Positions 20,488-32,702 of a stretch of 64,000 nt of DNA are shown here, one piece after another. The stretch is from Diacronema lutheri. Taxonomy: Eukaryota; Haptophyta; Pavlovophyceae; Pavlovales; Pavlovaceae. The notes beneath the pieces were generated by a model. That model had not been told where the DNA came from and ran no database searches. It was given only the letters and a program-made list of their open reading frames with translations. Within the stretch, counting starts at the first letter, position 1, and each line of letters begins with the position of its first letter. A program made the translations under genes and the position numbers. The stretch is taken from the NCBI GenBank assembly GCA_019448385.1, contig JAGTXO010000019.1:186001-250000 (forward strand). The letters run 5' to 3'.

Positions 20488-23400
20488 ATGTTAGCGTGGG
20501 CGCGTGTCAAAGACACTGAGGTGAGCTGTGCAAGTAAGGAATTTAAAATTAGCGGCTCCGAAAAACATTTTTTTTCAGAAATCGAAGCGGAGATCGCCGC
20601 CAGTGAAAGCGCGATGGAGGAGATCGACCCGGAGTTCTCCGCGGCGCTGGCCGGCGACAGCGCGCACCCGCACTCATCGGCCATCCTCGCCGTTCTAGCC
20701 GGCGCTTTGGTTGCGATTGACCGGCGGCTGCCCGTTCCGCGTCGGTGACCAAGTGATCGACGAGGTCCTCGGCACGGGCCTGGTCACGTCGCTTTGCTCG
20801 AGCGACGAACGCTACCGCGGCCCTGGCGGGCACACGAGGGTGCGCTTTGACAAATCGTCACATGGCGAACGATGGCGCACGTGGGGTCATCTCTCGCGTG
20901 CGTCTTGCCCTCCCGAACCCGCCCTGAAACTTTCCGCCAAGCGCAAGTCCGCGATGATCGATTTTTTCGCTCCTCGCCCGCTGTGCGCGGCGAGCGGCGC
21001 AGACGGCGGCTACAGCGGCGGTGTCGGAATTGACTCATTTTCAACGGGCTGCGCAGCTTCGACCTCCGGCTCGATCGTCGCCGGCGTGCAGCTTCTGCGC
21101 CGCACCCCCCGCTCGGACCCACGCCGCATGGGCGCCGCGCTCGCGCAGCGTTTCACGCTGTGGGAGACGCGCGCCTACGCCGAGCTGGTCGCGGGCTGGG
21201 AGCGTGATTGCGCGGTACACGCCGCGCGGCGCTGGCCCGCGCGTGAGGATGCCGCGGACCGCGCGCTCCGCAGGGCGCTCGCTCTCATTGCCAAGGGGAA
21301 GATCTCTGATGCGTCTCGCCTGCTCGACAGCCACGGCATCGCTGACATCGCGCGCCCGGAGGTGCTCGCGCAGATGGTGGCCAAGCACCCGGTGCGCGTT
21401 GAAAGCGTCGACGCTGTCCTCGACGATGTGGATGACGCTCCGCACCTTCGGGTCCTGCCCGCCGACATCGAGACTGCTTTTCGCCACCTCGACACCGGCA
21501 AGGCTGCTGGCGCGTCGGCTTGGCGCTACGAGTACCTCACGGCGCTTGTGCCGACCGTGCCCTTCCCCTCTCTCGTCGCGGCCGATGCGGCGGCCGCCGG
21601 TGCGTACTTCGCGACGCGCTTTGCGAACGGCGCGCTGCCAGCTTGGTTCAACTTTGTCTTCTCGTCCGTGCGGCTGCTCGCCCTGCGCAAGCGCGCCCCG
21701 TCTGCTGACGAGGCGGAGGATGCTAGGCCGGTGGGCATTTCCTGCGCGCTCCGCCGGGCGGTGACGAAGGCGATCTTTGCGAACGGCGCGCTGCCAGCTT
21801 GGTTCAACTTTGTCTTCTCGTCCGTGCGGCTGCTCGCCCTGCGCAAGCGCGCCCCGTCTGCTGACGAGGCGGAGGATGCCAGGCCGGTGGGCATATCCTG
21901 CGCGCTCCGCCGGGCGGTGACGAAGGCGATCTTTGCGAACGGCGCGCTGCCAGCTTGGTTCAACTTTGTCTTCTCGTCCGTGCGGCTGCTCGCCCTGCGG
22001 ATGCGCGCCCCGTCTGCTGACGAGGCGGAGGATGCCAGGCCGGTGGGCATATCCTGCGCGCTCCGCCGGGCGGTGACGAAGGCGATCTTTGCGAACGGCG
22101 CGCTGCCAGCTTGGTTCAACTTTGTCTTCTCGTCCGTGCGGCTGCCCTGCGGATGCGCGCCCCGTCTGCTGACGAGGCGGAGGATGCCAGGCCGGTGGGC
22201 ATTTCCTGCGCGCTCCGCCGGGCGGTGACGAAGGCGATCTTCGCGAACGCGTCTTTGAAGGAGACCTTTGCGGGCCACCTCGCGCCGCAGCAGCTCGGCG
22301 TGGCGGTCGCGGCGGGCGCCATCAAACTCATCATCGGCCTGCGCGAGCTGCTGGACGCTGAGCCGAGCTTTGGCATCTTCACCCTCGACATCTCCAACGC
22401 CTTCAACTCCGTCTCTCGCGCAGCCCTCCTCCGCCAGCTGTCCGACGGCAGCGTCCCCGGCGAGATCCGCGCGCTCGCTCGCCTTGCGCACGCGACTCTC
22501 GGCCCGCAGGCGCCCGTCTTTGCCGGCGGCGGTAGCGGCGGCGCGCCCCTCACGCAGCTCCTCTTCCGAAGCTCGGAGGGCGTGCAGCAGGGCTCGGTGG
22601 AGGGCAGCTACTTCTTCGCGGCCGCCATCCAGCCCGCGCTCGTGGCCCTCGACGCCGAGCTCGCCGCGGTCGGTGGGGCCGCGCGCGCAGGTCATGACGA
22701 CGTCTACGCCGTCGGCCCGCCCGCTCTCGTCGCCGCTGCGCTCTCGCGCTTCGAGGGCGCGCTGGCCGGCCTCGGCCTTCACGCCAATCTGGCCAAGTCG
22801 GCGTGCTGGATCGATCCGCGCAGCGCTGATGCGCTCAAGGGCTGCCGGGGGGGCCGTTCCCCTCGGCTCGGTGGCGGACCCGGCCACTGGCGCCCTCCAC
22901 TACGGCCTCAACATCCGGTGGGCTCGCCTGGCTACGTGGGCACGACACTCGCGACCAAGACCGACGAGATCGCTGGCATCTCGAACAAGCTGATCACAAC
23001 GCTCGGCTCGTCGGCCAAACAGTCGCTGTGGGTCCTCACCCGCCGCTCCACCATCTTCCGCTTCTCCTACTTGATCTCCCACTCGTACCTGTCGGACTCC
23101 CTGCGGGCCGCGGCTGCCTTCGACGACATCGTCGCCCGCCAGGCTACCGTCGCTCTCGGCGTCTCCGCCTCGACGGATGCCGTCGCGAGCCGCCGGCTGC
23201 CGCTCCCGATTGCGATGCATGGCACCGGCCTGCGCAAGCAGGTCGACCTCGCTCCCGCCCTGATCTGGAGCGCCGCCAGCCTCGCCCTGCCGCACCTGCT
23301 CGACACGCGCGCCGCGGACGGCTCGGTCCTTGAGGCGGGCGTCCTCGACCGGCCTGCCATCGCGGCGCGCGTCGGGCGCGACGCCTTCGCCGACATGGAC

Positions 23401-24204
23401 GCGCACGGGTGGCGCTCGTTCCTCGCCTCGGGCTCGCGCCTGGGGCGCGATCTCGACTCCGCCTGGCACGCCATGCAGGCCGAGCTCGGCGACGGGCAGG
23501 GCGACACGGAAGTGCGCGTCCTCCGCCTGTCGCCGGGCTCCGTCGCGCCCGCCGCTCCCGCCGCCGGCCGCCGGCCTAGCCTCTTGGCCGACATCACTGG
23601 CGACCGCGAGCGCTGCCGCTTCGACATGCTCAACGCTGAGCACGCCGCCATGCCGCCGGGCTCGCGCCCACGCGGCCTCTGGTTTGGTCTCGGCAAGGAG
23701 AGCGGCCTCTTCCTCGAGGCCCTGCCGCGAGCCTATGCCGCTTTCTCGCCGGCGGAGTGGGCCGAGGCGGTTGCGCGCTACTTGGGTCTGCCGAGCCCCG
23801 TGTGCGCGCAGCTCGCGGCGGCGGGCGCGCGCCTCGCGCGCAGCGGCAGCCAGCGCCCGATCCCGGTCGATGCGTTCGGCGACGCGCTCGCGGCGGCACC
23901 GGGCGTCGCCCACGACCACGTCGCGAAGCTTCGCCACGACCCCGCTCTCAACCTGCTCGCCTCGCTCGCTCGCGGTTACGCTGGGACCTACGCGCGGCGC
24001 GAGGACGCGGACATCTTTGGCTCCGTGCTCGCCGGCGTGCCGCCGGCCGGGCGCGCGGCCCTGCGGCGTCGGCGCGTGCCAACCGTCGATCTCGTCGTCG
24101 TGCTCAACGGTGCGGGCTCGGCCCCTCAGCTCGTGCAGACACTGTGCGAGCTCAAGTCGGTCTCGTACTGCCCCACGCGCTGCCGGGGGCGTGGCCCGGG
24201 ATGA
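20488..24204 (+). pseudogene. Non-LTR-type reverse transcriptase, decayed (frameshifts and internal triplicate insertion)
   Basis: The frame starts at ATG 20488 (MLAWARVKD). Near 20731 a 4-base gain (CCGGCGG versus CGG in the second copy) shifts it to 20711-22143, a 4-base loss near 22143 shifts it to 22111-24204, and two compensating slips lie at a 7-G run (about 22850) and at about 22917. Recognisable parts: an SH3/Tudor-like segment (FRVGDQVIDEVLGTG), a PIP-box-like AMIDFFAP, the RT entry motif HLDTGKAAGASAWRYEYL, motif A FTLDISNAFNSVSRA, motif B SSEGVQQGSVEGSYF, motif C AGHDDVYAVG, motif D GLGLHANLAKS, and a C-terminal DLVVVL..ELKSVSY resembling a PD-(D/E)xK endonuclease. A 156-bp unit is present four times (see repeat). 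It follows the ankyrin gene on the same strand. Confidence 0.85.
21625..22248 (+). repeat. Four tandem copies of a 156-bp segment inside the reverse transcriptase
   Basis: Copies start at 21625, 21781, 21937 and 22093 and each encodes 52 residues (NGALPAWFNFVFSSVRLLAL then ARPVGISCALRRAVTKAI). Only one copy is expected between RT motifs. Copies are nearly identical; the last has lost CTCG after GTGCGGCTG (near 22143), breaking the frame. Confidence 0.92.
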
Positions 24205-24345
24205 GAGGGGAGAGGTCAGGGGACGAGTCTGGGCAGGCGCAGGGGCAGGTGCCGCGCGGGCTGTCCTACCCGTAGAGCTTTTTCACCACAGCGAGAGCAG
24301 CTGGCGCTGTAGCGGCAGCCGTAATCCAACGCCTGAGCATCGCTT
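24172..24345 (+). repeat. Second-unit remnants: R1b repeat and relic of ankyrin-gene 3' end
   Basis: Positions 24172-24290 match 18436-18545 with scattered substitutions and directly follow the RT end. At about 24285-24345 follows a match to the ankyrin gene terminus (GCAGCCGTAATCCAACGCC at 24307), then a C-run as at the first locus. The ankyrin gene body is missing here. Confidence 0.75.
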
Positions 24346-24782
24346 TCGCCCCCCCCCACCCCCCCCCCCGCCCCCCCAAAACTGTAGCGACATTCAAATG
24401 TGGCCTGACGAGAGTCGCTCGACCGCCAATCCGCTCGGCGCCTTGCTCTGTCCTGCTTGGAGCTCAAAACGCGACGGAGAAGGAAGCCATGCAAGCAGTT
24501 GTATGATTGGCGATTCTTTCGTGCTACGTAAGGTTCGCGGATAAGCCCCGCCCTTGAGCTAGCTCCGTACCGTCGCGAGTCATGCGGCCGCACGAGCGCG
24601 CTGGTGATGCGCGCACGCGGCCAGGCTGGCAGGCTCCCCTGAGCGGGGTCGCGCGGCGGGAGGGTACATTTGATCTCAGACCTGTAACGCCCGACGAGCC
24701 CAGGGTCGTTGCCCTGACTTTTGACCGACGCTGCGTGCAATCTTTCGCTGGCTCCGTTCGTCACGCCTCGGCCCTGTGCACG

Positions 24783-24813
<31 letters not shown>

Positions 24814-24864
24814 CGCCTCTGCCTTTCGTCGGCGGCGTTAGTACCCTGACCTATTTACTGCCCG
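24346..24864. other. Gene-free stretch with two C-runs
   Basis: Contains C-runs at 24350-24377 and 24783-24812 and no reading frame with coding character. It is the spacer that at the first locus lies between the ankyrin gene end and the RT start. Confidence 0.5.
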
Positions 24865-25300
24865 ATCGACGGCTGCCCGTTCCGCGTCGGCGAACGGGTG
24901 ATCGACGAGATCTTGGGCACGGGCCTTGTCACGTCGCTCTACTCGAGCAAAGCGAGCTACAGTGGTCCCGGCGGGTAGACGAAGGTGCGTTTGACGACTT
25001 GCTTCTCGCCCTTCCGAACCCGCTCCCGGCCTTCCCGCCAAGCGCTAGTTCGCGATAATCGATCCGCTCCGTTTGTCCAGCCTCGGCCCCGTGCGCGCCC
25101 CTCCTGCTGACCCGCCTGTAAGCGTCGTTAGTATCTTCTTTTGCTCCGCACCCGCGGTGCGCGGCGAGCGGCGCAGATGGCGGCTGCAGCGGCTGTGTCG
25201 AAGGTCGCTCGACCTCAAGGGCTGCGCCGCTTCAACCTTTGGCCCGATGGCCGCCGGCGTGCAGCGCGCGAGCATGGAGCGCGCGCGCCGCTGCCTCAGC
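24865..25300 (+). pseudogene. 5' remnant of a second reverse-transcriptase copy
   Basis: The sequence aligns with 20722-21110 of the first RT copy: GGCTGCCCGTTCCGCGTCGG, then VIDEILGTGLVTSLYSS with an in-frame stop (GGG TAG) and small indels. It keeps the uninterrupted IDGCPFRVG reading that is frameshifted in the first copy. It ends at about 25300, before a G-run at 25319-25346; no RT motifs follow. Confidence 0.75.
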
Positions 25301-25346
25301 TGCCTGAGGGACGGGGCAGGGGGGGGGGGGGGGGGGGGGGGGGGGG

Positions 25347-25560
25347 TCGCGAATCGTATGTTGGCCAAATCGGGCCAGTCTTTGCGCGCGGACCCCGTGA
25401 TGGGCGAGCTGCTTTACGTGGCGCTGTGATCTCGCAGTCCACGCGCAAAAATGCGTGCAAGACCTGATAAACTTTGACAAGCGCAACAACGCCGACGAGC
25501 TTAGCATGTAGAAACGCTAACCGAGTTTTGCATGCCTCATTCGCCAGCTCGACGGCGCAT
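25347..25560. other. Gene-free stretch with decayed coding-like fragments
   Basis: Plus-strand pieces such as RADPVMGELLYVAL and VQDLINFDKRNNADELSM look like former coding sequence in different frames and end in stops. No start, splice structure or family could be assigned. Confidence 0.3.
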
Positions 25561-25586
25561 ATCAAGTGTTTGCAGACTGCAGAGGT

Positions 25587-26310
25587 CTAGGCAGCTGCTC
25601 GCATTTCGTCAAGCTCCTCGCAAAAGATGAGCTGGTCGACGAGCGGCCAGTACGCGAGGCCTTCATGGCCCAGCACGCGCGAGACTTCCGCGTGCACGTC
25701 GCCGTCGTCGTCCCGGGGCACCGCGCCGCGCGCGTAGCCGTCGTCCGTGCCGGCAGCGCCGCTGCTCGTCGCGCAGCTGCCGGCGGCGCGCGCCTTGAGA
25801 AGGGCGTACACTTTGGCGAAGCCGTCCGCGCCGAGCCGCTCGACGCACATGGCGCGCAGCGCGTCTGCAAGGGGGGGGGCGGGGGGGGGGGGGGGGGGGG
25901 GGGGGTGGGGGTGAAGCGGGGCGGCGGGTGCCATGGCCGCCGGGTTCGGGGGGTTGGGGGGGTTGGGGGGGGGGGGAGGGGGGGGGGGGGGGAGGATGGT
26001 GGGGGGTTGGCGGGCACAGGAGGGGGCGCAGGAGGGCGCGTGTGCGAGCGCATGCGAGCGAGCGCACCGTCACGGTGTCGATACGTTGATATGCGCGGCC
26101 GCCGCCCCTCCATGCTCTCGCGCACGCCGCCGCCGCCACCAGCGCCGCCGCCAGCGCCAGCACCGTCTGCCGCCGCCGCCTGTACGCGTGGCGCGTGCCC
26201 ACGCGCGCGCACGGGTCGGTGCGGCACCTCGCCGCGCGCAGAGCCGCCGGCGTCGGCGGCTCGCGTGCCAACCAGCGCCGCGCTGCACCCCACGCCCACG
26301 CCCACGCCCA

Positions 26311-26355
<45 letters not shown>

Positions 26356-27001
26356 AGCGATCGGTTTTGAAACCCGCCTGGGCGCTTTGCGCTGGCGGGT
26401 GCAGCGCCTCGCGTCGTTCGAGCGCGGCGACGTGTACGCGCGCGCTCTCGCGGACGGCGCGCATCGCCGCCTCCGCTGCTTGCGCCGCCCAGTCGCCGCC
26501 GCCGCACCCGCCGCAATTTAAATGGTCGCACGCGCCGCCGTTTGCCAAAGGCGGCGCCGCGTGCGCCGTCGCCTGCTGCAGCCGCCACGCGCGCAGCTCC
26601 GCGGCCTGGGCCGCGTGCGCCGCCTGCCAGTCGGCGACGACCACGTCCGCGCCCGCGCCGTCGAGCTGCGCGCGCCGCGCGCCGTCCACGCCGCCGTCGC
26701 CGCCGCCGCCCGCGCCGCCGGCCGCGCTGTCGCCCGCGACGAAAGGCGGCGCCACGCCGCCCGCCTGGCGCGCCTTGGCGGCGGCAGCGGCGGCTGCAGC
26801 GGCGGCAGCGGCGGCGGCTGCGGCGGCCGCGGCGGCGGCGGCGGCGGATGTGGGCGCAGCGGGCGACGGCCATCGTGAAGCGTGCGCTGCGGTTGCGGCG
26901 GTTGCGGCGGTTGCGGCGGTTGCGGCGGTTGCGGCGGTTGCGGCGGTTGCGGCGGTTGCGGCGGTTGCGGCGGTTGCGGCGGTTGCGTCCGCCCGGCACG
27001 A

Positions 27002-27032
<31 letters not shown>

Positions 27033-27449
27033 CTGCCGTCTCGCGTATGCGACAGCTGGGCAGCGGCGGCGGCGGCGGCGGCGAGCCGCGCCGCGCCGAG
27101 CGCGCGCGACACGGCCTCGCGCTCCGCAGCCGCGCGCGCGACCGCCGCCACCGCGCCCGCCTCCGCGCGCGCGCCGTGCGGAGGCGCGTCGGCGGTAGTC
27201 GCGGTGGCGGCGGCCGCGGCTCGCGCGCTCGCCTCGTGCGACCGCATAGCCCCTCCACCCCCTACACCTTCTCCACCCACTCCACTCCCTCCACTGACTC
27301 CACCGCCTCCAACGCCTGCACCCCCGCCAAGGGCGGCCCCGAGCGTGCCGGACGCGCTCGCGCCGGCGCCGGCTCCTAAGCGTGCGCGTAGGAGTTGCAC
27401 CTTGAGCTCGCGCTCGCCGAGCGTGGCCTCGAGCGCCTCGGCTGCGTCC

Positions 27450-27501
<52 letters not shown>

Positions 27502-29504
27502 CACTGCCACGATCGTCACCGTCACCGTCGCCGTCACTGCCACGATCGTCACCGTCACCATCACCGTCCTGCTCGTCCTCGGTGCCACGCACCCTTTCGC
27601 TCTCGGCCCCACCGTCACCCGCCGCCTCCGCCTCCGCCTCCGCCACGCCCGCGCGCCCCACGCGCCCTGCCACCGCCAAACCCGCCGCGCGCGCGGCCAA
27701 CCCGCCCGCCGCGGCGCAAGCGCCGCCGCCGGCGCCGCGCGCGCCGTCTTGACCACCCACGCCGCCATCGCCGCCGCCGCCGCGCGCGCCGCTTGCCGCG
27801 AGGCGGGCGGTGGACGCTGCCACGTGGCGTGCGCCGCGCCCGCCGCCGGTGCCGCCGCGCCCGCCCACCCCGCCCGCCATTGGCGCCACGTCCCACGGCA
27901 GGAAGACGCGCGGCTGGGATCGGACACTGGAGGCCCCCACACTGGCGCCGAGCGCGGCCCTGCCCGTCGCGCCTAGGCCGACGGGGTGGCAAGTGGCTCT
28001 GCTGCGCGCGGCCCCGTAAGCGAAACCGCCGGCCTGTGCGGCCCCCCCGCCATCGTCGTTGCCACCGCCGCCACCGCCACCGCCGCCACTGCCGCCGCCG
28101 CCATCGTCGCCGCTACCGCCGCCACCGCCGCCGCGGTCGCCGCCACCCGCGCCGCGAGCGCCGCCACCGCCGCCATCCTTCCACTCAGCGGGCATGAGCG
28201 CGGTTTCGTCATATGCCGGGAAGTCGTCCGCATCCCACGTCGCGCTGGCCCCGTGACCCGCCTCCGCAGCAGACGGCGTCCGCTCGTCCGCCGCTCCACA
28301 AATCGCCGGCGCGGCCGCGCCGGCCGCGCGCTCCGCCTGCGCGCGCTCGCGCGCTGACGGCTCTACGCTCTGCTCGACAAAGTCGCCCCACATCTCGTCG
28401 TCGTCGTCGTCGGCGTCGTCGTCGTTGTCGTCGTCGTCGCCGTCGCTGTAGAGCAGCGCCGAGCCCTCCGCCGACCTGTCCGAACCCGTGTCGGAACCCA
28501 TGTCGGAACCCATGTCGGGCCCGGCGTCGGGCCCGACGTCGGGCCCGGCGTCGGGCCCGGCGCCGGGCCCGGCGTCCGGGGCCGGCGCGCGCTGCGGAGC
28601 TGCGCAAGCGCTCGCGGCGCCCGGGCCCACCGCGCACGCGGCCGCGCGCGCGCTCGCCACCGCGCAACCGGCCGCCGGCGAGATTCCGGTGCGAACGCTG
28701 CCGACCGCTGGCGGCGACCGGCGCGGCGCGCCCGCGCCGTCGTCGGCCGGCCGCGGCGGCGCGGGCGAGGGCGCTGGCGTGACGGACGCAGCTGGCGAGG
28801 CGTCGGAGCTGGCCGCGGGCGCTGCCGCTACAAGCGTCGCTCGCGTTGTCGTCGCTGAGCGCGGGCGCGCGCCGGGCGCTGCGGGCGTTGGCGGCGCAAC
28901 GCCGGCATCGCCGCATCCGGCGGACGGGCGGGCAGCGGGCGCGCCGAGGCGCAAGCCGTCGAGCCGCTTTTCAAATTCGGCGACGGTGAGCGGCCCGACG
29001 CCTCGCGGCGGCTGCGCGAGCGGCGGCGGCCGGGGCTGCGGCCACGGCGGCGATGGTGGCGAACGCGTGCCCGCGGCACGAGGTCGCTCGCCCGGCTCAT
29101 CTGCGACTCGGTGCTCGCCGCCCGCGCCGGTCGCCACCACCGCCGCCGGAAGCTGCGGCTGCAGCTGACGGGGCGGGCGAGCGGCGGGCGCGGCGGCGGG
29201 CGCAGCGGCGCCCTGCGCGCGCGCAGTGGCCGCAGCGTCGCCCGTTGAGCGCGCGCGCGGTGTTTCGTCAAGTGCGCGCGGGCCGTCGGCTGCGCGGCGC
29301 ACGGCCTCCGCGTGCGTGTCCGCCTGGGGAAGAGGTAGCGGTGACGGGGGGGGGGGGGGGGGGGGGGGTGGGGGGGGGGGGGGGGGGAGACGGAGGGCGG
29401 GGGCAGCGACCGACCGGGGCCAAGGGGGAGCGAGGCGCCGGGGCGGGGAAGGGGGGGTGGGGTGGGGGGGGGGGGGGGGGGGGGGGGAAAGAGGGCAAGC
29501 GGGT

Positions 29505-29546
<42 letters not shown>

Positions 29547-31572
29547 CTGGGAGGGGGGGAGAAGAGGGCAAGCGGGTGGAGGGGGGGGGGGGGGGGGGGG
29601 GTAGGCGGGTGCGCAGACCGGCGCGCGGCGAGGCGGCGGGCGGCGGGCGGCGCGGGGCGGCGGGCGGCGGGCTGCGCGGGGCGGGCAGCGCTGCGCGCGC
29701 ACGTGGCCCTCGTCGGCCGTCCGCTCCGCCTCCGCTTGGCTCAGCGCACCGTCGCGCCGGCTGCCGTGCGCCGAGCCCGCGCGCGCGCCGTCGTCCGCAC
29801 GCCGCGGCGCGCGCGCAGCCGAAGCTTGGAGCGCGGCCGTTGTGGCCTGCGGCGTTCGCGACGGCGATTGGCCGGCGGCCCCGCGCGGCCGTGCGGCGGC
29901 AGCGGCGTCCGCCGCCGTCGCGGCGATGGCGGCGTGGTCCTCCCGCCGCCTCTCCTTTAGAAAAAGGCGCCACTCCGCCGCCTCCGCCTCCGCCTCGTCC
30001 GCCGCCTCGTCCGCCGCCGCGTCCGTGTCCGCCGCGCCGGCCGCCCGCGGCGCGCCCGCACCCGCGTGTGCGCGCCGCTGCGCGTTGTCACCGTCCTCCG
30101 CCGCAGCCGCCGCCGCCGCCTCCTCACCCGCCGCCGGACCCGCACCCGCCGCACCCGCCGCCACCGCCTCCTCACCCGCCGCCGGACCCGCCCCCGCCGC
30201 CGGACCCGCCCCCGCCGCCACCGCCGCCATCGCCGCAGCCGCGGCAAGGCCCTCGCCGCCACCCGCCCGCTCGCAAGAGCCGACTGCCATGGAATTGCCA
30301 AGGTCGCGACGCAGCGCGGCAGTCTCAGCGCTCGCCTCGGCGCTGGCCGCACCACGCGCCGCGGCCACCGCCTCGCCCGCCGCGGCCATCGCCACGCCCG
30401 CCGCGGGCAGCGGCACAAACGCCGCGCCGCCCCGCCTGCCATCGGCGGCCGCAGGCGGGCGCACGCGCGCGTCTGCGCGCACGTCGTCGATCAGCGCCGC
30501 TGCGGCCGGACCCAACCGGACAGCGGCGCCCGAGCGGTCCGGCACGCCGCCGGACTTTGGTCGCGCGCGCTGCGCGGCGGACACGTGCGCGGCGCTGTCG
30601 CCAGCGCCACAAGGGCCGCCGCCACGCCCGCCACCGTCGTCGCGGCCGCCGCCAAGGCGCTCGAGCCGACTTTCAAAATCGCGCAGCTCGGAGCGCACAG
30701 CGGCGCCAGAGTCGGCGGCCATCGCTCCGCTGAAACCGCCGGCGTCCGGTCCGGCGCCAGCGCCGCAACGCCCATGCCCGCCGCCATTCGCGCCGCGCGC
30801 GCCAGCGGCCGCCGCGCCCGCGCCGCCGGACCGGACGCCGCCGGACCGGACGCCGCCGGTCCGGACGCCGCCGGTCCGGACGCCGCCGGTCCGGGCGTCG
30901 CCGGCGCCGGCGCCGCGCGCGCTCAACGGCGGCGCGCCGTGCGCGCACGCCGCGCCGGCCGCGCCGCCAGCCGCGCGCTCGGCGGCGCGCGCGCGCGCGA
31001 TGGCGATCGGAAGGGAGGCCACGTCGCCGGCGGCGCACACGCCCACCGCGGCGGCGGCGTCGGGGCCCACCACAGCGGCGCCGGCGCGCGCGTCCGTCGC
31101 TGCGCCGCCGGCGCCGCTCGGCGGCGCGGGCGGCGGCGCCGCGGCGAGCACGGGCAGCACGTCGCGCTGCGCCCCGCCGCCGCAGCCGCGCGCCGCCAAC
31201 AGCGCCACCTTCGCCGCCTCCGCCTCCGCGCGGCGCGCGGCGCGGCGTTCGATCGCCGCCGCCTCCTCCGCGGCGCGCTTGGCGGCGAGCTTGGCGGCCG
31301 CTCGTCGTCTCTGCCCCTCCTCCGCCTCCAGGCGTCGCATCAGAGCCGCGACAGACGCGCGCCTCCCCGCGCCGGCGCACGCCGCCGCACCGCCCGCCTC
31401 AGCCGCGACGCCGCCGGTCGGCGCGGAGGGCGGCGGCGGCGCGTTCACGCCGTCGCCGCCGCCGCCGCCGCCAGCGCCGCCGCCACATTCCGCGCCGCGC
31501 GCGGGCGCGCGCGCGCCGTCGAACGGCGTGCGCGCGGCCGCGTGCGCGCGGGCCGCGGCCGGAGGCGCGCGC

Positions 31573-31628
<56 letters not shown>

Positions 31629-32671
31629 GCCGCTGCCGCCGCCGCCGCCGCTGCCGCCGCGGCCGACCGCGCGGCGCGCGAGTGCCGCCGCCGCGCCAAT
31701 CTCGCGCACGGCCGCGCCGCCGGCCACGCCGAGCGGCGCACCGCTGCGGGGGCGGGCGCGCCGCGCGCCCGCTTCGCCGGCATCGCCGCCGCCGCCACCG
31801 CCGCCGACGCCGCCAGCCCCCGCAGGGCTGGAGGGCTTCGCGGGCCCGCCCGCGCCGGCGCCCGTGGGCGGCGCAGGGGGCGTGGGCGGCGAGGCGTGGG
31901 TGGCGGCGGGCGGCGCGCGCGGCGGTTTGCGCTCGGGCGCCATCCTGTCGCGCAGGAGCCGCGTGACCTGTGCTTGGAGGAGGGGCGTCTGGAGCAAATC
32001 GGCGCAGGATGGGCGCACGTCGGGTGAGGGCTTGAGCAGGTCTGTAACGATCGAGCGCAGTTCTAAAAGGGGCGGTGCAGAGAAGGAGGGGGGGGGAAGG
32101 GGGGGGGGGGGGGGGAGGGGAGGGGAGCGTAAGAGGGGTAAGCGCTCGTGTGGAAAGGTTGGAGGGGAGGGGGGGGGTGTAGGGGCATACGAGTAAGCGG
32201 GGCGTTGGTTGGGTAAGCGCTCGCGTGCAAAGGTCGGAGGAGGAATGGGACGCGTGGGCGCAGGAGGGGGCGCCCCTGCGCCCACGCGTCCCCCACTGCG
32301 CCCCGCACGATCCCCTCTCCGCGCGATGCGGCCCCTGCAACCCGCGCCCCGCGCCATGCGCCCCCTGCCCCCCCCCCCCCCCTCCCCTCCCCTTCCCCTC
32401 CCCTCCACCCCTTCCCATCCCCTGCGCCCCCCCTTCCCCCCCCTCCCCCTGCGCCCCCACTGCGCCCCGCGCCATCCCTCCCCCCCTTCCCACCCCCTGC
32501 GCCCCCCTTCCCCCCCCTCCCCCTGCGCCCCCACTGCGCCCCGCGCCATCCCTCCCCCCCCCCCCCCCCCTTCCCACCCCCTGCGCCCCCCCCTCCCCCC
32601 CCCCCCCCCCCCCCCCCCCCCCCACACACACACACCCCGAACCCGGCGGCCATGGCACCCGCCGCCCCGCT

Positions 32672-32702
<31 letters not shown>

